Origin: Novosphingobium sp. Fuku2-ISO-50 | Lineage (GTDB): Bacteria > Pseudomonadota > Alphaproteobacteria > Sphingomonadales > Sphingomonadaceae | Assembly (NCBI RefSeq): GCF_001519055.1 | Contig: NZ_KQ954286.1 | Coordinates: 263,972 to 327,971 of the forward strand | Direction of reading: 5' to 3' | Length of the DNA stretch: 64,000 bases | Shown here: in pieces, positions 42,131 to 50,088 of the stretch | Layout: every line of letters begins with the position of its first letter | Position numbering within the stretch: position 1 is the stretch's first letter | Program-made: the position numbers and the translations under genes | The notes under the pieces: generated by a model | Database searches by the model: none | What the model was told of the DNA's origin: nothing | What the model saw: the letters and a program-made list of their open reading frames with translations, nothing else

Positions 42131-42295
42131 TGGTCCGATTCTGACATTTGCTACCGCTCTCGGCTAGGTCGTGCGCAAATGTCAGAATCTTTTCGGACCA
42201 CCAGAAACTTTTGATTCTAGTGGATTTTCCGTTTTTGACATTTGCGACCGTGCTATCCGGATGGCGGGATGCAAATGTCAAAAACAATCCACTGG
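42127..42295. repeat. Bipartite palindromic repeat, copy B
   Basis: Second copy of the 169-bp element at 14218-14386, nearly identical base for base. Module 1 is 42127-42204 (CTAGTGGTCC...GGACCACCAG) and module 2 is 42217-42295 (CTAGTGGATT...AATCCACTGG), with the same cores, bulge positions and 12-base linker. It starts within the last codons of the PstS-like gene: the T-A-G of its first four bases is the gene's stop. Differences between copies include changes in the loop of module 1 and near the ends. Confidence 0.9.
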
Positions 42296-42319
42296 CCACA
42301 AACCGCGCGGATCGACAAT

Positions 42320-42372
42320 GCATTTCCGGCTTGTCCCGTCATCCGTTTCAGGATGGGCCGAGCCGGAAATGC
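42320..42372. repeat. Long hairpin (possible REP-type unit)
   Basis: Perfect 12-bp arms GCATTTCCGGCT / AGCCGGAAATGC enclose a further stem CATCC / GGATG and CCC / GGG with small bulges. It is noncoding and lies 25 bases after the bipartite repeat and 128 bases downstream of the tRNA 3' end. No T tract on either strand, so it is not a standard terminator. Confidence 0.7.
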
Positions 42373-42499
42373 GCGGCGGCAATCACAGGGGTTCCAGGCA
42401 AGGAACTCCGCAGGCAGATCACCCCATTCAACCATCGACACCACATGGACCATGCCCAATGGGCACGCCGCGCGAATGCAGTTGTCCTGTTTGGGAAAG

Positions 42500-42576
42500 T
42501 GGTGCGCCCGACGGGATTCGAACCCATGGCCCCCAGATTAGGAATCTGGTGCTCTATCCTGCTGAGCTACGGGCGC
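42500..42576 (-). tRNA. tRNA-Arg, anticodon CCT
   Basis: Read on the minus strand from 42576. Acceptor stem GCGCCCG / CGGGCGC with A discriminator and an encoded CCA end (42502-42500). The D-arm is GCTC...GAGC, the anticodon arm CCAGA-TTCCTAA-TCTGG with anticodon CCT (codon AGG), the variable loop is five bases, and the T-arm is ATGGG-TTCGAAT-CCCGT. All stems pair, with one G-T wobble in the T-stem. The downstream side is packed with palindromic repeats. Confidence 0.97.
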
Positions 42577-42614
42577 ACGCGGGTTGCCATAAGGGGGTTG
42601 GCAGCATGGCGCAA

Positions 42615-43112
42615 CTAGTTGAGCTCTTTTGGCGGGGCGAGCGGGAACAGGATCGGGGCGATTTCGACGCCTTCTTCGAACAGCGCCTTGGCCTCTTCGG
42701 GCGTGGCCTGGCCGTGGATCGGGGCGGCGTCCTTTTCGCCGTAATGCATGGCGCGGGCATCATCGGCAAAGCGCTTGCCGACCCAGGTTGAGGATTTCAG
42801 CGCCTCTGCCTGGATCGTCGCGATCGTCTTGAGCACGGCCAGGGCTTCGGGCGGCAGCGCGCCATTGGCCTGTTGCGCATTGACCGGCGGCATGGCGGCA
42901 GAAGGCGCCGAACTCTTGCGCACCGGTTCGGGCAATTGGTTGCCTTTGCGGCCGATATGCGGCGCGCTCACCGCCCTGATGACATCGCTGGCGCCGCACA
43001 CCGGGCACGCGACGAGGCCGCGCGCCTGTTGCTCGGCGAAATCGTCGGACGATCCGAACCAGCCTTCGAAACGGTGCCCGTTCACCCTGCATTCGAGGTC
43101 AAAAACAATCAT
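42615..43112 (-). CDS. DUF1178 family protein
   Basis: 165 residues. Begins MIVFDLECRVNGHRFEGWFGSSDDFAEQQARGL in pattern, then a CPVCG zinc-knuckle-like pair (with C8 and H13 upstream a possible zinc site), a Pro/Ala-rich linker, and a conserved C-terminal part with EEAKALFEEGVEIAPILFPL. DUF1178 proteins are widespread in alpha- and betaproteobacteria and have no established role. Follows the amidase gene on the same strand with a 28-base gap, as in many alphaproteobacteria. Confidence 0.92.
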   Translation of the reverse strand: MIVFDLECRVNGHRFEGWFGSSDDFAEQQARGLVACPVCGASDVIRAVSAPHIGRKGNQLPEPVRKSSAPSAAMPPVNAQQANGALPPEALAVLKTIATIQAEALKSSTWVGKRFADDARAMHYGEKDAAPIHGQATPEEAKALFEEGVEIAPILFPLAPPKELN

Positions 43113-43140
43113 GATCGCAATCTGGGGATTTCGCGCTGTT

Positions 43141-43992
43141 TCACAAGATGTGCCTGTTCAACAGCGTTTTCCGGTTCAAGAGACTGGGCAATTGCCGCCG
43201 CACTTCGCCAAGCCGCGCGCGATCGAGCGTGGCAAAGGCGAGCCCCGCATCCGTGCCCATATCAAGCAGGACATCGCCCCAGGGATCGATCACCAGCGAA
43301 TGACCATACGTCTCGCGCCCGTCGGCGTGATGCCCGGTCTGCGCCGGCGCGATGACAAAGGCGCTCGCTTCGACCGCGCGGGCGCGCTGCAGCAGGTGCC
43401 AATGCGCGCGCCCCGTGGGCACGGTGAACGCCGCCGGGATGGCGATCGCATCGCAACCGCGCCGCCCCAGTTCCTCGAACAGCGCCGGAAAGCGCAAGTC
43501 ATAGCAGATCGCGAGACCCAGCCGACCGACCGGGCAATCGACCGTAACGACGTGCTCGCCCGGACGATAGGCGGCGGATTCGCGCCAGCTTTCTCCGGTG
43601 GCGAGATCGACGTCGAACATGTGGATCTTGTCATAGCGGGCCGCGACGGCACCCGTCGGATCGATCACGAATGTCCGGTTGGCAAAGCGCCCCTCGCCAT
43701 CGCCTTCGGCGCAGACCGGCAACGAGCCAACGTGCAGCCATATCCCCGCCTTCGCCGCCGCGTCGCGCAAAGTGGCCAGCGTCGGATTGTGCGCTTCGGG
43801 AAGGATATGCTCGCGCGCGCGTTTGCGATCACGGTCGAGCAAGCCCGCCATTTCCGGCGTGAACAGCATCGCCGCACCCTCGCTCGCCGCGCGCGTCAGC
43901 GCGTCGGCCATCGTCGCGGCATTGGCGGCGGGGTCGATCCCGCTGGTCATCTGCAACACGGCGATCCGCACGGCGGTCTGGTGATCGGCCAT
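43141..43992 (-). CDS. Nitrilase-superfamily amidohydrolase (Nit-type)
   Basis: 283 residues, cytoplasmic. Catalytic triad visible as E47 (FTPEMAG), K122 (RYDKIHMFD) and C163 (AICYDLRFP). The KIHMFDVDL and CYDLRFPALFEEL motifs place it with Nit1/Nit2-type enzymes, which hydrolyse deaminated glutathione or omega-amides of 2-oxoacids. The start at 43992 lies three bases after the glutaredoxin stop, so the two are coupled, which fits a glutathione-repair role (inference). The frame is open upstream but the homologous N-terminus begins here. Confidence 0.93.
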   Translation of the reverse strand: MADHQTAVRIAVLQMTSGIDPAANAATMADALTRAASEGAAMLFTPEMAGLLDRDRKRAREHILPEAHNPTLATLRDAAAKAGIWLHVGSLPVCAEGDGEGRFANRTFVIDPTGAVAARYDKIHMFDVDLATGESWRESAAYRPGEHVVTVDCPVGRLGLAICYDLRFPALFEELGRRGCDAIAIPAAFTVPTGRAHWHLLQRARAVEASAFVIAPAQTGHHADGRETYGHSLVIDPWGDVLLDMGTDAGLAFATLDRARLGEVRRQLPSLLNRKTLLNRHIL

Positions 43993-43994
43993 GG

Positions 43995-44276
43995 CTATTG
44001 CCCGAGCAGCGGATCGAGCCCGCCTTTGGCATCGAGCGCCATCAGATCGTCGCAGCCGCCGATCAGCCGCCCGTCGATGAAGATCTGCGGCACGGTCGTC
44101 CGGCCCGGCGCACGTTCGAGCATTTCCGCGCGCTTGGGCCCGCCCATCGTGATGTCGTATTCGGTCAGCGCCACGCCCTTTTCTTCGAGCAGTGCCTTGG
44201 CGCGGTAGCAGTAGGGGCACCCCCACTTGGTGTAGATTTCAACCAGCGGCGGCTGGGGTGCGTCGGCATCACTCAT
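43995..44276 (-). CDS. grxC: Glutaredoxin 3
   Basis: 93 residues, thioredoxin fold with active site C20-P-Y-C23 in KWGCPYCYRAK, the cis-proline TVPQIFIDG and the glutathione-binding GGCDDL. It reduces disulfides and glutathionylated proteins with glutathione. The start at 44276 has AGAGG five bases upstream; the open frame to 44345 is rejected because homology begins at about this point. It is the first gene of grxC-amidase-DUF1178 and is divergent from hsp20, sharing a 149-base promoter region. Confidence 0.95.
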   Translation of the reverse strand: MSDADAPQPPLVEIYTKWGCPYCYRAKALLEEKGVALTEYDITMGGPKRAEMLERAPGRTTVPQIFIDGRLIGGCDDLMALDAKGGLDPLLGQ

Positions 44277-44284
44277 CACGGCCT

Positions 44285-44312
44285 CTTGAAATTGGGTTTG
44301 GCCACCACACAT
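44285..44312 (+). promoter_or_regulatory. Probable heat-shock (RpoH, sigma-32) promoter of hsp20
   Basis: CTTGAAA at 44285-44291, then 13 bases, then CCACACAT at 44305-44312, close to the sigma-32 pattern CTTGAAA-N(13-15)-CCCCAT. Transcription would start about 44319 and give a leader of roughly 107 bases, the length expected for a ROSE-type thermometer. Motif match only. Confidence 0.5.
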
Positions 44313-44319
44313 GACGCAT

Positions 44320-44425
44320 CGGACCATGCGCCGCAAGTCGGGCATGATCCATCGTATGGCTCGTGAGGGCGCCGTTTCAGGGTCCGCGCGGGTCGAGTGC
44401 AGATTGCTCAGTTTGAGGATATGCC
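44320..44425 (+). promoter_or_regulatory. ROSE-type RNA thermometer in the hsp20 leader
   Basis: Immediately before the ATG, TTGCTC (44404-44409) can pair with GAGGAT (44415-44420), leaving a five-base loop and masking the ribosome-binding site AGGA (44416-44419). This is the signature of the 3' hairpin of ROSE elements, in which the UUGCU anti-Shine-Dalgarno includes an unusual G-G pair and melts at heat-shock temperature. The leader length and the downstream small heat-shock gene agree with it. The upstream hairpins of the element were not resolved by eye. Confidence 0.7.
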
Positions 44426-44893
44426 ATGAATCGTTTTGACTTTACCCCCTATCGCCGCACCACTGTGGGCTTTGACCGCCTGTTCGACCTTCTCGAACGG
44501 CAGGCGCGCGCCCAGACCGGGGACAATTACCCCCCGTTCAACATCGAACGTCGCGGCGATGACCAGTATCGCATCACGCTCGCCGTCGCCGGGTTCAAGC
44601 CCGAAGAGCTCGACATCACCGCGCAGCAGAACCTGCTCGTGGTCAAGGGCAACAAGACCGAGGCCGAGCCCGACGCGCGCCAGTTCCTGCACGTCGGCAT
44701 TGCCAACCGCGGCTTTGAACGGCGCTTCGAACTCGCCGATTTCGTGCGGGTCGACAACGCCGATCTTGCCGATGGCCTGTTGACCGTCGACCTCGTGCGC
44801 GAAGTGCCCGAAGCGATGAAGCCGAAAAAAGTGCTGATCGGCGCGCAAAAGCCGCTGTCGGTGATCGACGGCGGATCGAGCGAAGCGGCCTGA
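44426..44893 (+). CDS. Hsp20/IbpA-type small heat-shock protein
   Basis: 155 residues. Short N-terminal arm with DRLFDLLERQ, alpha-crystallin domain about 38-130 (YPPFNIERRGDDQYRITLAVAGFKPEELDITAQQNLLVVKG in pattern, then ANRGFERRFELADFV), and a short tail. It holds unfolding proteins for refolding by DnaK/ClpB. Expression is probably doubly heat-regulated by the predicted sigma-32 promoter and by a ROSE-type thermometer. A hairpin terminator follows. Confidence 0.95.
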   Translation: MNRFDFTPYRRTTVGFDRLFDLLERQARAQTGDNYPPFNIERRGDDQYRITLAVAGFKPEELDITAQQNLLVVKGNKTEAEPDARQFLHVGIANRGFERRFELADFVRVDNADLADGLLTVDLVREVPEAMKPKKVLIGAQKPLSVIDGGSSEAA

Positions 44894-44918
44894 TCCGCGA
44901 TCAACTGGTACGGACTGT

Positions 44919-44949
44919 GGGGCGGATCGGCAACGGTCCGCCCTTTTTG
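44919..44949 (+). terminator. Rho-independent terminator of hsp20
   Basis: Stem GGGCGGA / TCCGCCC with loop TCGGCAACGG followed by TTTTT, 26 bases after the hsp20 stop. Confidence 0.9.
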
Positions 44950-45150
44950 CGTGGGGGCCATGGCGGGTTCTCGCAGATGCTTGGCGGGCTCGAATCCGTC
45001 GTCTGGTCACGACCACAAGCTGCCGTTCCCACCTCGAAACAGTAGTCCATTTAATCGCCGGTCGTTCATGTGGGCACGCCTGCGCTTACAGACTTCATAC
45101 GTTCACGTGCGGTCGCTATAGGCGGCGATGCAAGTCGACGGAGAGATGGC

Positions 45151-46116
45151 ATGTTGTTCGCTTCATTGGTTTTGGGAACGGCAGCTGCGCTCGTCTCACC
45201 GGTAAACGGTACGGTTTCCGATATTGCCGCCGCAGGACCCAACGGACCACTGAAGGGTACTATCACTGGCGATGCGGGCGCGGTCGGGACGGTGGTGCTC
45301 ATTCTGCCCGGCTCTGGCCCCACCGACCGCAACGGGGACAGCCCACTCGGCATAAAGGCCGCGACGTACCGCCTCCTCGCAGAGGGCCTTGCCCAGAACG
45401 GGATCGCGAGCGTCCGGATAGACAAGCGCGGCCTTTTGGCTAGCGCGGCGGCGGTCCCCGATGGCAATGCCGTGACGCTCGGTGACTATGTGACGGATAC
45501 AAAATCCTGGATCGCCGCGATCCGGCAGCGAACCGGCGCGCGCTGCGTCTGGCTTTTGGGGCACAGCGAGGGCGGCCTTGTCGCGCTCGCCACTGCCGCT
45601 TCCGGGGCAGAGCACATTTGCGGATTGGTGCTGGTGTCTACTCCCGGCCGCCCGCTCGGCGTGGTGCTCAAGGAGCAGCTTGGTGCCAACCCGGCCAACG
45701 CCCCGATCCTCGATGCAGCGAACCGCGCAATCGACACGCTGTCCGCAGGCCAGCGTGTCGATGCGGCGAGCCTGCCGCCACCTCTGGCCACCACATTGTT
45801 CAGGCCGCAAATACAAGGCTTCCTGATCAGCGAAATTGCTGTGGACCCGGCCGTGCTCATCGCCAAGGCCAGCAAGCCGGTACTGGTGATACAGGGACAA
45901 AAAGACCTTCAGGTCAGCGTGGCGGACGCACACCGTCTCATGGCAGCGGATCCGTCCGCCACGCTCATGCTGCTGCCCGAAACAAATCACGTCTTGAAGC
46001 AAGTCGCGTCGGATGACCGGCGGGCAAACTTCGCCACCTATGCTGACCCAAATCTGCCGCTTGCGCCAAACGTGGTCAAGACTGTGGCTCATTTCATCGA
46101 GCAGCAAGGGAAGTGA
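45151..46116 (+). CDS. Exported alpha/beta hydrolase
   Basis: 321 residues. Hydrophobic N-terminus resembling a signal peptide (LFASLVLGTAAALVS), then LILPGSGPTDRNGDSPLG (oxyanion region typical of a secreted hydrolase family), nucleophile elbow GHSEGG, acid near VIQGQKDLQVS and histidine in ETNHVLKQV. Substrate unknown. The start follows GGAGAG by about five bases; the frame is open from 45070. Codon use is less GC-biased than in the flanking housekeeping genes, and the gene sits between a terminator and decayed sequence, so recent acquisition is plausible. Confidence 0.83.
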   Translation: MLFASLVLGTAAALVSPVNGTVSDIAAAGPNGPLKGTITGDAGAVGTVVLILPGSGPTDRNGDSPLGIKAATYRLLAEGLAQNGIASVRIDKRGLLASAAAVPDGNAVTLGDYVTDTKSWIAAIRQRTGARCVWLLGHSEGGLVALATAASGAEHICGLVLVSTPGRPLGVVLKEQLGANPANAPILDAANRAIDTLSAGQRVDAASLPPPLATTLFRPQIQGFLISEIAVDPAVLIAKASKPVLVIQGQKDLQVSVADAHRLMAADPSATLMLLPETNHVLKQVASDDRRANFATYADPNLPLAPNVVKTVAHFIEQQGK

Positions 46117-46278
46117 GGACAGCCAGCCTCTGAGGTAGCAGTCGATAACATTTTCGCCATTCGCGGGCATATGCCCCAATCGCAATGTCTGTTTTCGACA
46201 TGTGCCCGCCCGAAACTTGCCTGACCGGAAACCACACAAGACCGGCCAATCTTGTTGGCATATCCGCCCCAACCATCG

Positions 46279-46619
46279 TCATTCCTGCGAACGCAGGAAT
46301 CCAGTTTCGCGCAACGGTTCGAAGCCGAAGTCGGTCGCGACATCGCGCCACTCCGGGTTGGTGTTTTCGATCAGGTCCAGTTTCCAGGCGCGGCGCCATG
46401 CCTTGATCCGCTTTTCGCGCAAAATGGCGGACTCCATCGTTGCATGTGGTTCGTACCAGACGAGCAGTTTGACGTTGTGGGCAGCGGTGAAACCGCCGAG
46501 CGTGCCCTGACGGTGTTGCGCGATGCGTTGCAGCAGATTCGACGTTATGCCGATGTAAAAAGCGTACCGTTGCGCTGTGACGCCATGAGGTAGACCATGG
46601 GATCAATTTCGCGTGTCAT
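46279..46619 (-). pseudogene. GIY-YIG endonuclease-like gene with a frameshift
   Basis: Translation from ATG 46619 gives MTREIDPMVYLMASQRNGT and then leaves frame at a run of five T (46561-46557 on this strand), reaching a stop within five codons. Shifting frame restores YIGITSNLLQRIAQHRQGT and onward through LVWYEP, ILREKRIKAWRRAWK and NPEWRD to a stop at 46279, inside a REP-like repeat. Intact homologues read GTLYIG here, so two extra bases (or one missing) break the gene. The family is small uncharacterised nuclease-like proteins common in sphingomonads. A sequencing error in the homopolymer is the alternative. Confidence 0.75.
46281..46300. repeat. REP-like hairpin at the 3' end of the GIY-YIG pseudogene
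   Basis: ATTCCTGCGAACGCAGGAAT forms an 8-bp stem with loop GAAC. It has the same architecture as the REP units at 14126-14143 and about 14181-14199, with compensating base changes, and forms the last codons of the broken gene. Confidence 0.65.
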
Positions 46620-46693
46620 TGCTACGTTGCCACTGGATTACCTCCGGTGAACTGCGTTTCCCGCGTGCGCCGGAATGACGATAATACGGTGCT

Positions 46694-48325
46694 TTACACC
46701 AACCGTGCCTGTTTCACCGCCGCCGCGATGAAGTCGCGGAACAGGGGGTGCGGGTCGAGGGGGCGACTTTTCAGTTCGGGGTGGAACTGGACGCCGATGA
46801 ACCACGGGTGGTCGGGGCGCTCGACGATTTCGGGCAGCAGGCCGTCGGGCGACATGCCCGAAAAGACGAGCCCGCCCGCTTCGAGCGGCGCGCGATAGGC
46901 GGCGTTGACTTCGTAGCGGTGGCGGTGGCGTTCGCTGATCGTGGTCGCGCCATAGATTGAGGCGACGCGGCTATTGCCGTCGAGCCGCGCTTCATAGGCG
47001 CCCAGCCGCATCGTGCCGCCAAGGTCGCCGCCTTCGGCGCGCGTTTCCAGACCTTCGGGCGTCATCCATTCGGTGATGATGCCGACCACCGGATCGGCGA
47101 CAGCGCCGAATTCGGTCGAGCCGGCGCCCGCAATCCCGGCGGTGTTGCGCGCGCCTTCGACGCAGGCCATCTGCATGCCGAGGCAGATGCCGAAGAACGG
47201 CACGCCGCGTTCGCGGGCAAAGCGGACCGAGGCGATCTTGCCTTCGGTGCCGCGTTCGCCAAAGCCGCCGGGGACGAGAATCGCGTGCAACGGCTCAAGC
47301 TGCGCGGCGATTTCGGCATCGCCCTGTTCAAACAGCTCCGCGTCGATCCAGCGGATATGGACTTTGACCCGATTGGCCAAGCCGCCATGGACCAGCGCTT
47401 CGTTGAGCGATTTATAGGCATCGGGCAGGCCGACATATTTGCCGACCACGCCGATCGTCACTTCGCCTTCGGGATTGTGAAAGCGGTCGACGACTTCGAT
47501 CCAGCGCGACAATTCGGGCTCGGGCGCGGTCAGGCCGAAATGGCGCAGGACTTCGTTATCAAGCCCTTCGGCATGATATTGCAGCGGCACCGAATAGATG
47601 CTGCTGGCGTCGAGCGCGGGAATCACCGCCGATTTGCGCACATTGCAGAACTGCGCGATTTTCGCGCGTTCGCCTTCGGGCAGCGGCTTTTCGCAGCGGC
47701 ACAGCAAGATGTCGGGCTGAATGCCGAGCCCGGTCAGTTCGCGCACCGAATGCTGCGTCGGCTTGGTCTTCAGCTCGCCCGCCGCCGCGATATAGGGGAC
47801 CAGCGTGACATGGACGAAACAGGTGAGTTCGCGTTCCAGCTCATTATGCAGCTGACGCAGCGCCTCGATGAACGGCAGGCCTTCGATGTCGCCGACCGTG
47901 CCGCCGATTTCGCACAGCACGAAGTCGAGATCGTCGGTTTCAGCCTGGGCAAATTCCTTGATCGCGTCGGTGACATGCGGGATCACCTGCACCGTCGCGC
48001 CGAGATAATCGCCGCGGCGCTCGCGCGTGATGATGTCGCGATAGATTCGGCCCGAGGTAATATTGTCGGCCTGACGCGCGGAGACGCCGGTAAAGCGTTC
48101 ATAGTGGCCAAGGTCGAGATCGGTCTCTGCCCCATCATCGGTGACATAGACTTCACCATGCTGATAGGGGCTCATCGTGCCCGGATCGACATTGAGATAA
48201 GGGTCGAATTTCCGGATCCGCACGCGATAGCCGCGCGCCTGAAGCAAAGCCGCGAGGCTCGCCGCCATAAGACCCTTGCCGAGCGAGGAGACCACGCCGC
48301 CGGTGATAAATATGTACCGCGCCAT
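46694..48325 (-). CDS. pyrG: CTP synthase
   Basis: 543 residues, full length. Amidoligase domain starts [18 protein letters not shown] (P-loop-like) with [23 protein letters not shown] and [11 protein letters not shown]. The C-terminal class-I glutamine amidotransferase domain has the catalytic cysteine in [11 protein letters not shown] and His-Glu in VQFHPELKS. It makes CTP from UTP, ATP and glutamine. Last gene of tpiA-secG-pyrG on the minus strand, 218 bases after secG. Confidence 0.98.
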   Translation of the reverse strand: MARYIFITGGVVSSLGKGLMAASLAALLQARGYRVRIRKFDPYLNVDPGTMSPYQHGEVYVTDDGAETDLDLGHYERFTGVSARQADNITSGRIYRDIITRERRGDYLGATVQVIPHVTDAIKEFAQAETDDLDFVLCEIGGTVGDIEGLPFIEALRQLHNELERELTCFVHVTLVPYIAAAGELKTKPTQHSVRELTGLGIQPDILLCRCEKPLPEGERAKIAQFCNVRKSAVIPALDASSIYSVPLQYHAEGLDNEVLRHFGLTAPEPELSRWIEVVDRFHNPEGEVTIGVVGKYVGLPDAYKSLNEALVHGGLANRVKVHIRWIDAELFEQGDAEIAAQLEPLHAILVPGGFGERGTEGKIASVRFARERGVPFFGICLGMQMACVEGARNTAGIAGAGSTEFGAVADPVVGIITEWMTPEGLETRAEGGDLGGTMRLGAYEARLDGNSRVASIYGATTISERHRHRYEVNAAYRAPLEAGGLVFSGMSPDGLLPEIVERPDHPWFIGVQFHPELKSRPLDPHPLFRDFIAAAVKQARLV

Positions 48326-48543
48326 GGGAGTTGAGCCTTAACGTCAGAGGTTGGAGGGGCGCAAGCGTCTGCCGGGAAAATATCCCCCGCAATTCGCACG
48401 TACCCCCGAGTCCATGGACTCACATCACGAAAAAGCGCGGCCCCGCCTCGCCATCATGGCGAAAGCGCGACCGACACCTCTTCCAAGCTGAATTTGCCGA
48501 CCGAAGCGGCCCCTTTAGGGACCATCTTCTTGCCGAGACAGTG

Positions 48544-48936
48544 TTACTGCTTCGCGGCGCCCGAAAGCGGGTCAGCCGGTGCGACAGGCTTCACCGCCGG
48601 AGCCGGAGCCTGCGCCGGAGCGGCAGGGGCATTTTGCGCACCCGCCAGCGGATCGGCCGGCGCCGGGGCCGAACGGTTCAGCGACGTGTCGATCTTGTGA
48701 GTCGCCGTGGCATTGACCGCCAGTGCCGCCAGCACGACCGACAGCACGACAAACGCCGTCGCCAGCACGCTCGTCGCACGAGTCATGAAGTCGGCCGCGC
48801 CGCGCGCCGACATGAAACCCGACGGGCTGCTGCCGACGCCGAGGCCGCCGCCTTCGGACTTCTGCATCAAGATCACCGTGACCAGCAGCGCCGCAACGAT
48901 CGCCTGGACCACGGTAAGGAAAAGAAACAAGGTCAT
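48544..48936 (-). CDS. secG: Preprotein translocase subunit SecG
   Basis: 130 residues. Two membrane helices (about 1-22 and 50-72) with the conserved VILMQKSEGGGLG...SGFMSARGAADFMTRAT cytoplasmic loop between them, and an Ala/Pro-rich tail found in alphaproteobacterial SecG. Part of the SecYEG channel that exports unfolded proteins. ATG 48936 is chosen because the family begins with this hydrophobic helix; the frame is open to 48984. Between tpiA and pyrG, a common alphaproteobacterial order. Confidence 0.96.
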   Translation of the reverse strand: MTLFLFLTVVQAIVAALLVTVILMQKSEGGGLGVGSSPSGFMSARGAADFMTRATSVLATAFVVLSVVLAALAVNATATHKIDTSLNRSAPAPADPLAGAQNAPAAPAQAPAPAVKPVAPADPLSGAAKQ

Positions 48937-49060
48937 GGCTACTCGCCTGAATGGATTTCCGCGCATCGCGGATTGATGGCGCACTTAGGCGCGAGGACGC
49001 CACAGTGCAAGCCCGGCCAGTTGGCGCGGCGCGAAGAACGGCACGCAAAGGGCAAAGAGC

Positions 49061-49831
49061 TCAGGCCTCGACTGTCCCTGCCGCCGCGACGATCGGCAAA
49101 AAGGCGTCGGCAGTCAGGCTGGCTCCGCCGACCAGCGCCCCGCCAACCCCTTTGGCGGCGAGCAGCCCGGCTGCGTTATCGCCATTGACCGACCCGCCAT
49201 AAAGGATGCGCACGTCCTGACCTGCATCACCCAACAGCGCATCGAACCGCGCGGCAATCGCGGCATGCATCGCCACGACATCCTCGACCGCCGCGACGCG
49301 CCCGGTGCCGATGGCCCAGACCGGCTCATAGGCGACCGACAGCTTGCCCGCAGCGGCAGCCTCGATCGCCCCCTCGCCCAAAGGCAGCGAGCCATCGACC
49401 TGGCGCCCGACGACCGATTCGGCATGCCCGCCGTCGCGCTCTTCAAGCGTTTCACCGACACACACGATCACGCCGAGCCCCGCCGCCAGCGCGGCTTCGG
49501 CCTTGGCGCGCACGACGGCGTCGGTCTCGCCATGATCGCGGCGACGCTCGCTGTGTCCGACGATGACAAAGCCCGAACCGATGTCGGCCAGCATCGCCGC
49601 CGAGACATCGCCGGTATGCGCGCCTTTGACGGCGGTGTGGCAATCCTGCCCCCCGACGCCGATGGCCGAGACTTCTTCACGCAACAGGCCGAGCAGTGGA
49701 AACGGCGGCGCCAGCGCGACCTGAACACCACTGTAGCGCTGCGCGCCCCGGTCGATGGCGCGCGCCTCGGCCAGCATGGCCCGGGTGCCATTCATCTTCC
49801 AGTTGCCCACGATATAGGGTCGATGCGCCAT
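49061..49831 (-). CDS. tpiA: Triosephosphate isomerase
   Basis: 256 residues. Interconverts dihydroxyacetone phosphate and glyceraldehyde 3-phosphate in glycolysis and gluconeogenesis. Visible motifs: VGNWKMNG with the catalytic lysine, GHSERR with the catalytic histidine, AYEPVWAIGTG with the catalytic glutamate, and the phosphate-binding LYGGSVN and ALVGGASL. The ATG follows GCAGGGGCT. It is divergent from ppiD across 257 bases. Confidence 0.98.
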   Translation of the reverse strand: MAHRPYIVGNWKMNGTRAMLAEARAIDRGAQRYSGVQVALAPPFPLLGLLREEVSAIGVGGQDCHTAVKGAHTGDVSAAMLADIGSGFVIVGHSERRRDHGETDAVVRAKAEAALAAGLGVIVCVGETLEERDGGHAESVVGRQVDGSLPLGEGAIEAAAAGKLSVAYEPVWAIGTGRVAAVEDVVAMHAAIAARFDALLGDAGQDVRILYGGSVNGDNAAGLLAAKGVGGALVGGASLTADAFLPIVAAAGTVEA

Positions 49832-50088
49832 AAGCCCCTGCTTGTTCCTGAATTTCTGTCACCCATTCCGCGCAAACGTTTCCGCCGGGCGGCACGCTCA
49901 TCGGGAATCGGCTTGTTCCCAATGCGGCTACCAAATGCGCGCCGCGATTGCAAAATGCCAATGGGGTGATGCGGGGGATCGTTGCCCCTGGATGACCGAT
50001 GCATGACCGAACCCTATCTGTGGGGCTTGGCGAACATCGAAACTCTATCTAAGGCAGCGCGCATTGTTCCTGCTATCGATCGGCTGTC

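Noticed and set aside
42242..42541. ORF starting inside the bipartite repeat, with the same N-terminus as the longest frame before the 14.4-kb hydrolase
   Set aside because: The shared beginning only reflects the repeat sequence. The downstream parts are unrelated and the frame runs into the tRNA gene.
44976..45006. tRNA-like 3' fragment (GGCTCGAATCC...) suggesting an attachment site
   Set aside because: The T-stem does not pair properly, no second copy was seen and no integrase is nearby.
48408..48421. Perfect 14-bp palindrome GAGTCCATGGACTC between secG and pyrG
   Set aside because: Seven-base arms are expected several times by chance in 64 kb and there is no supporting context.
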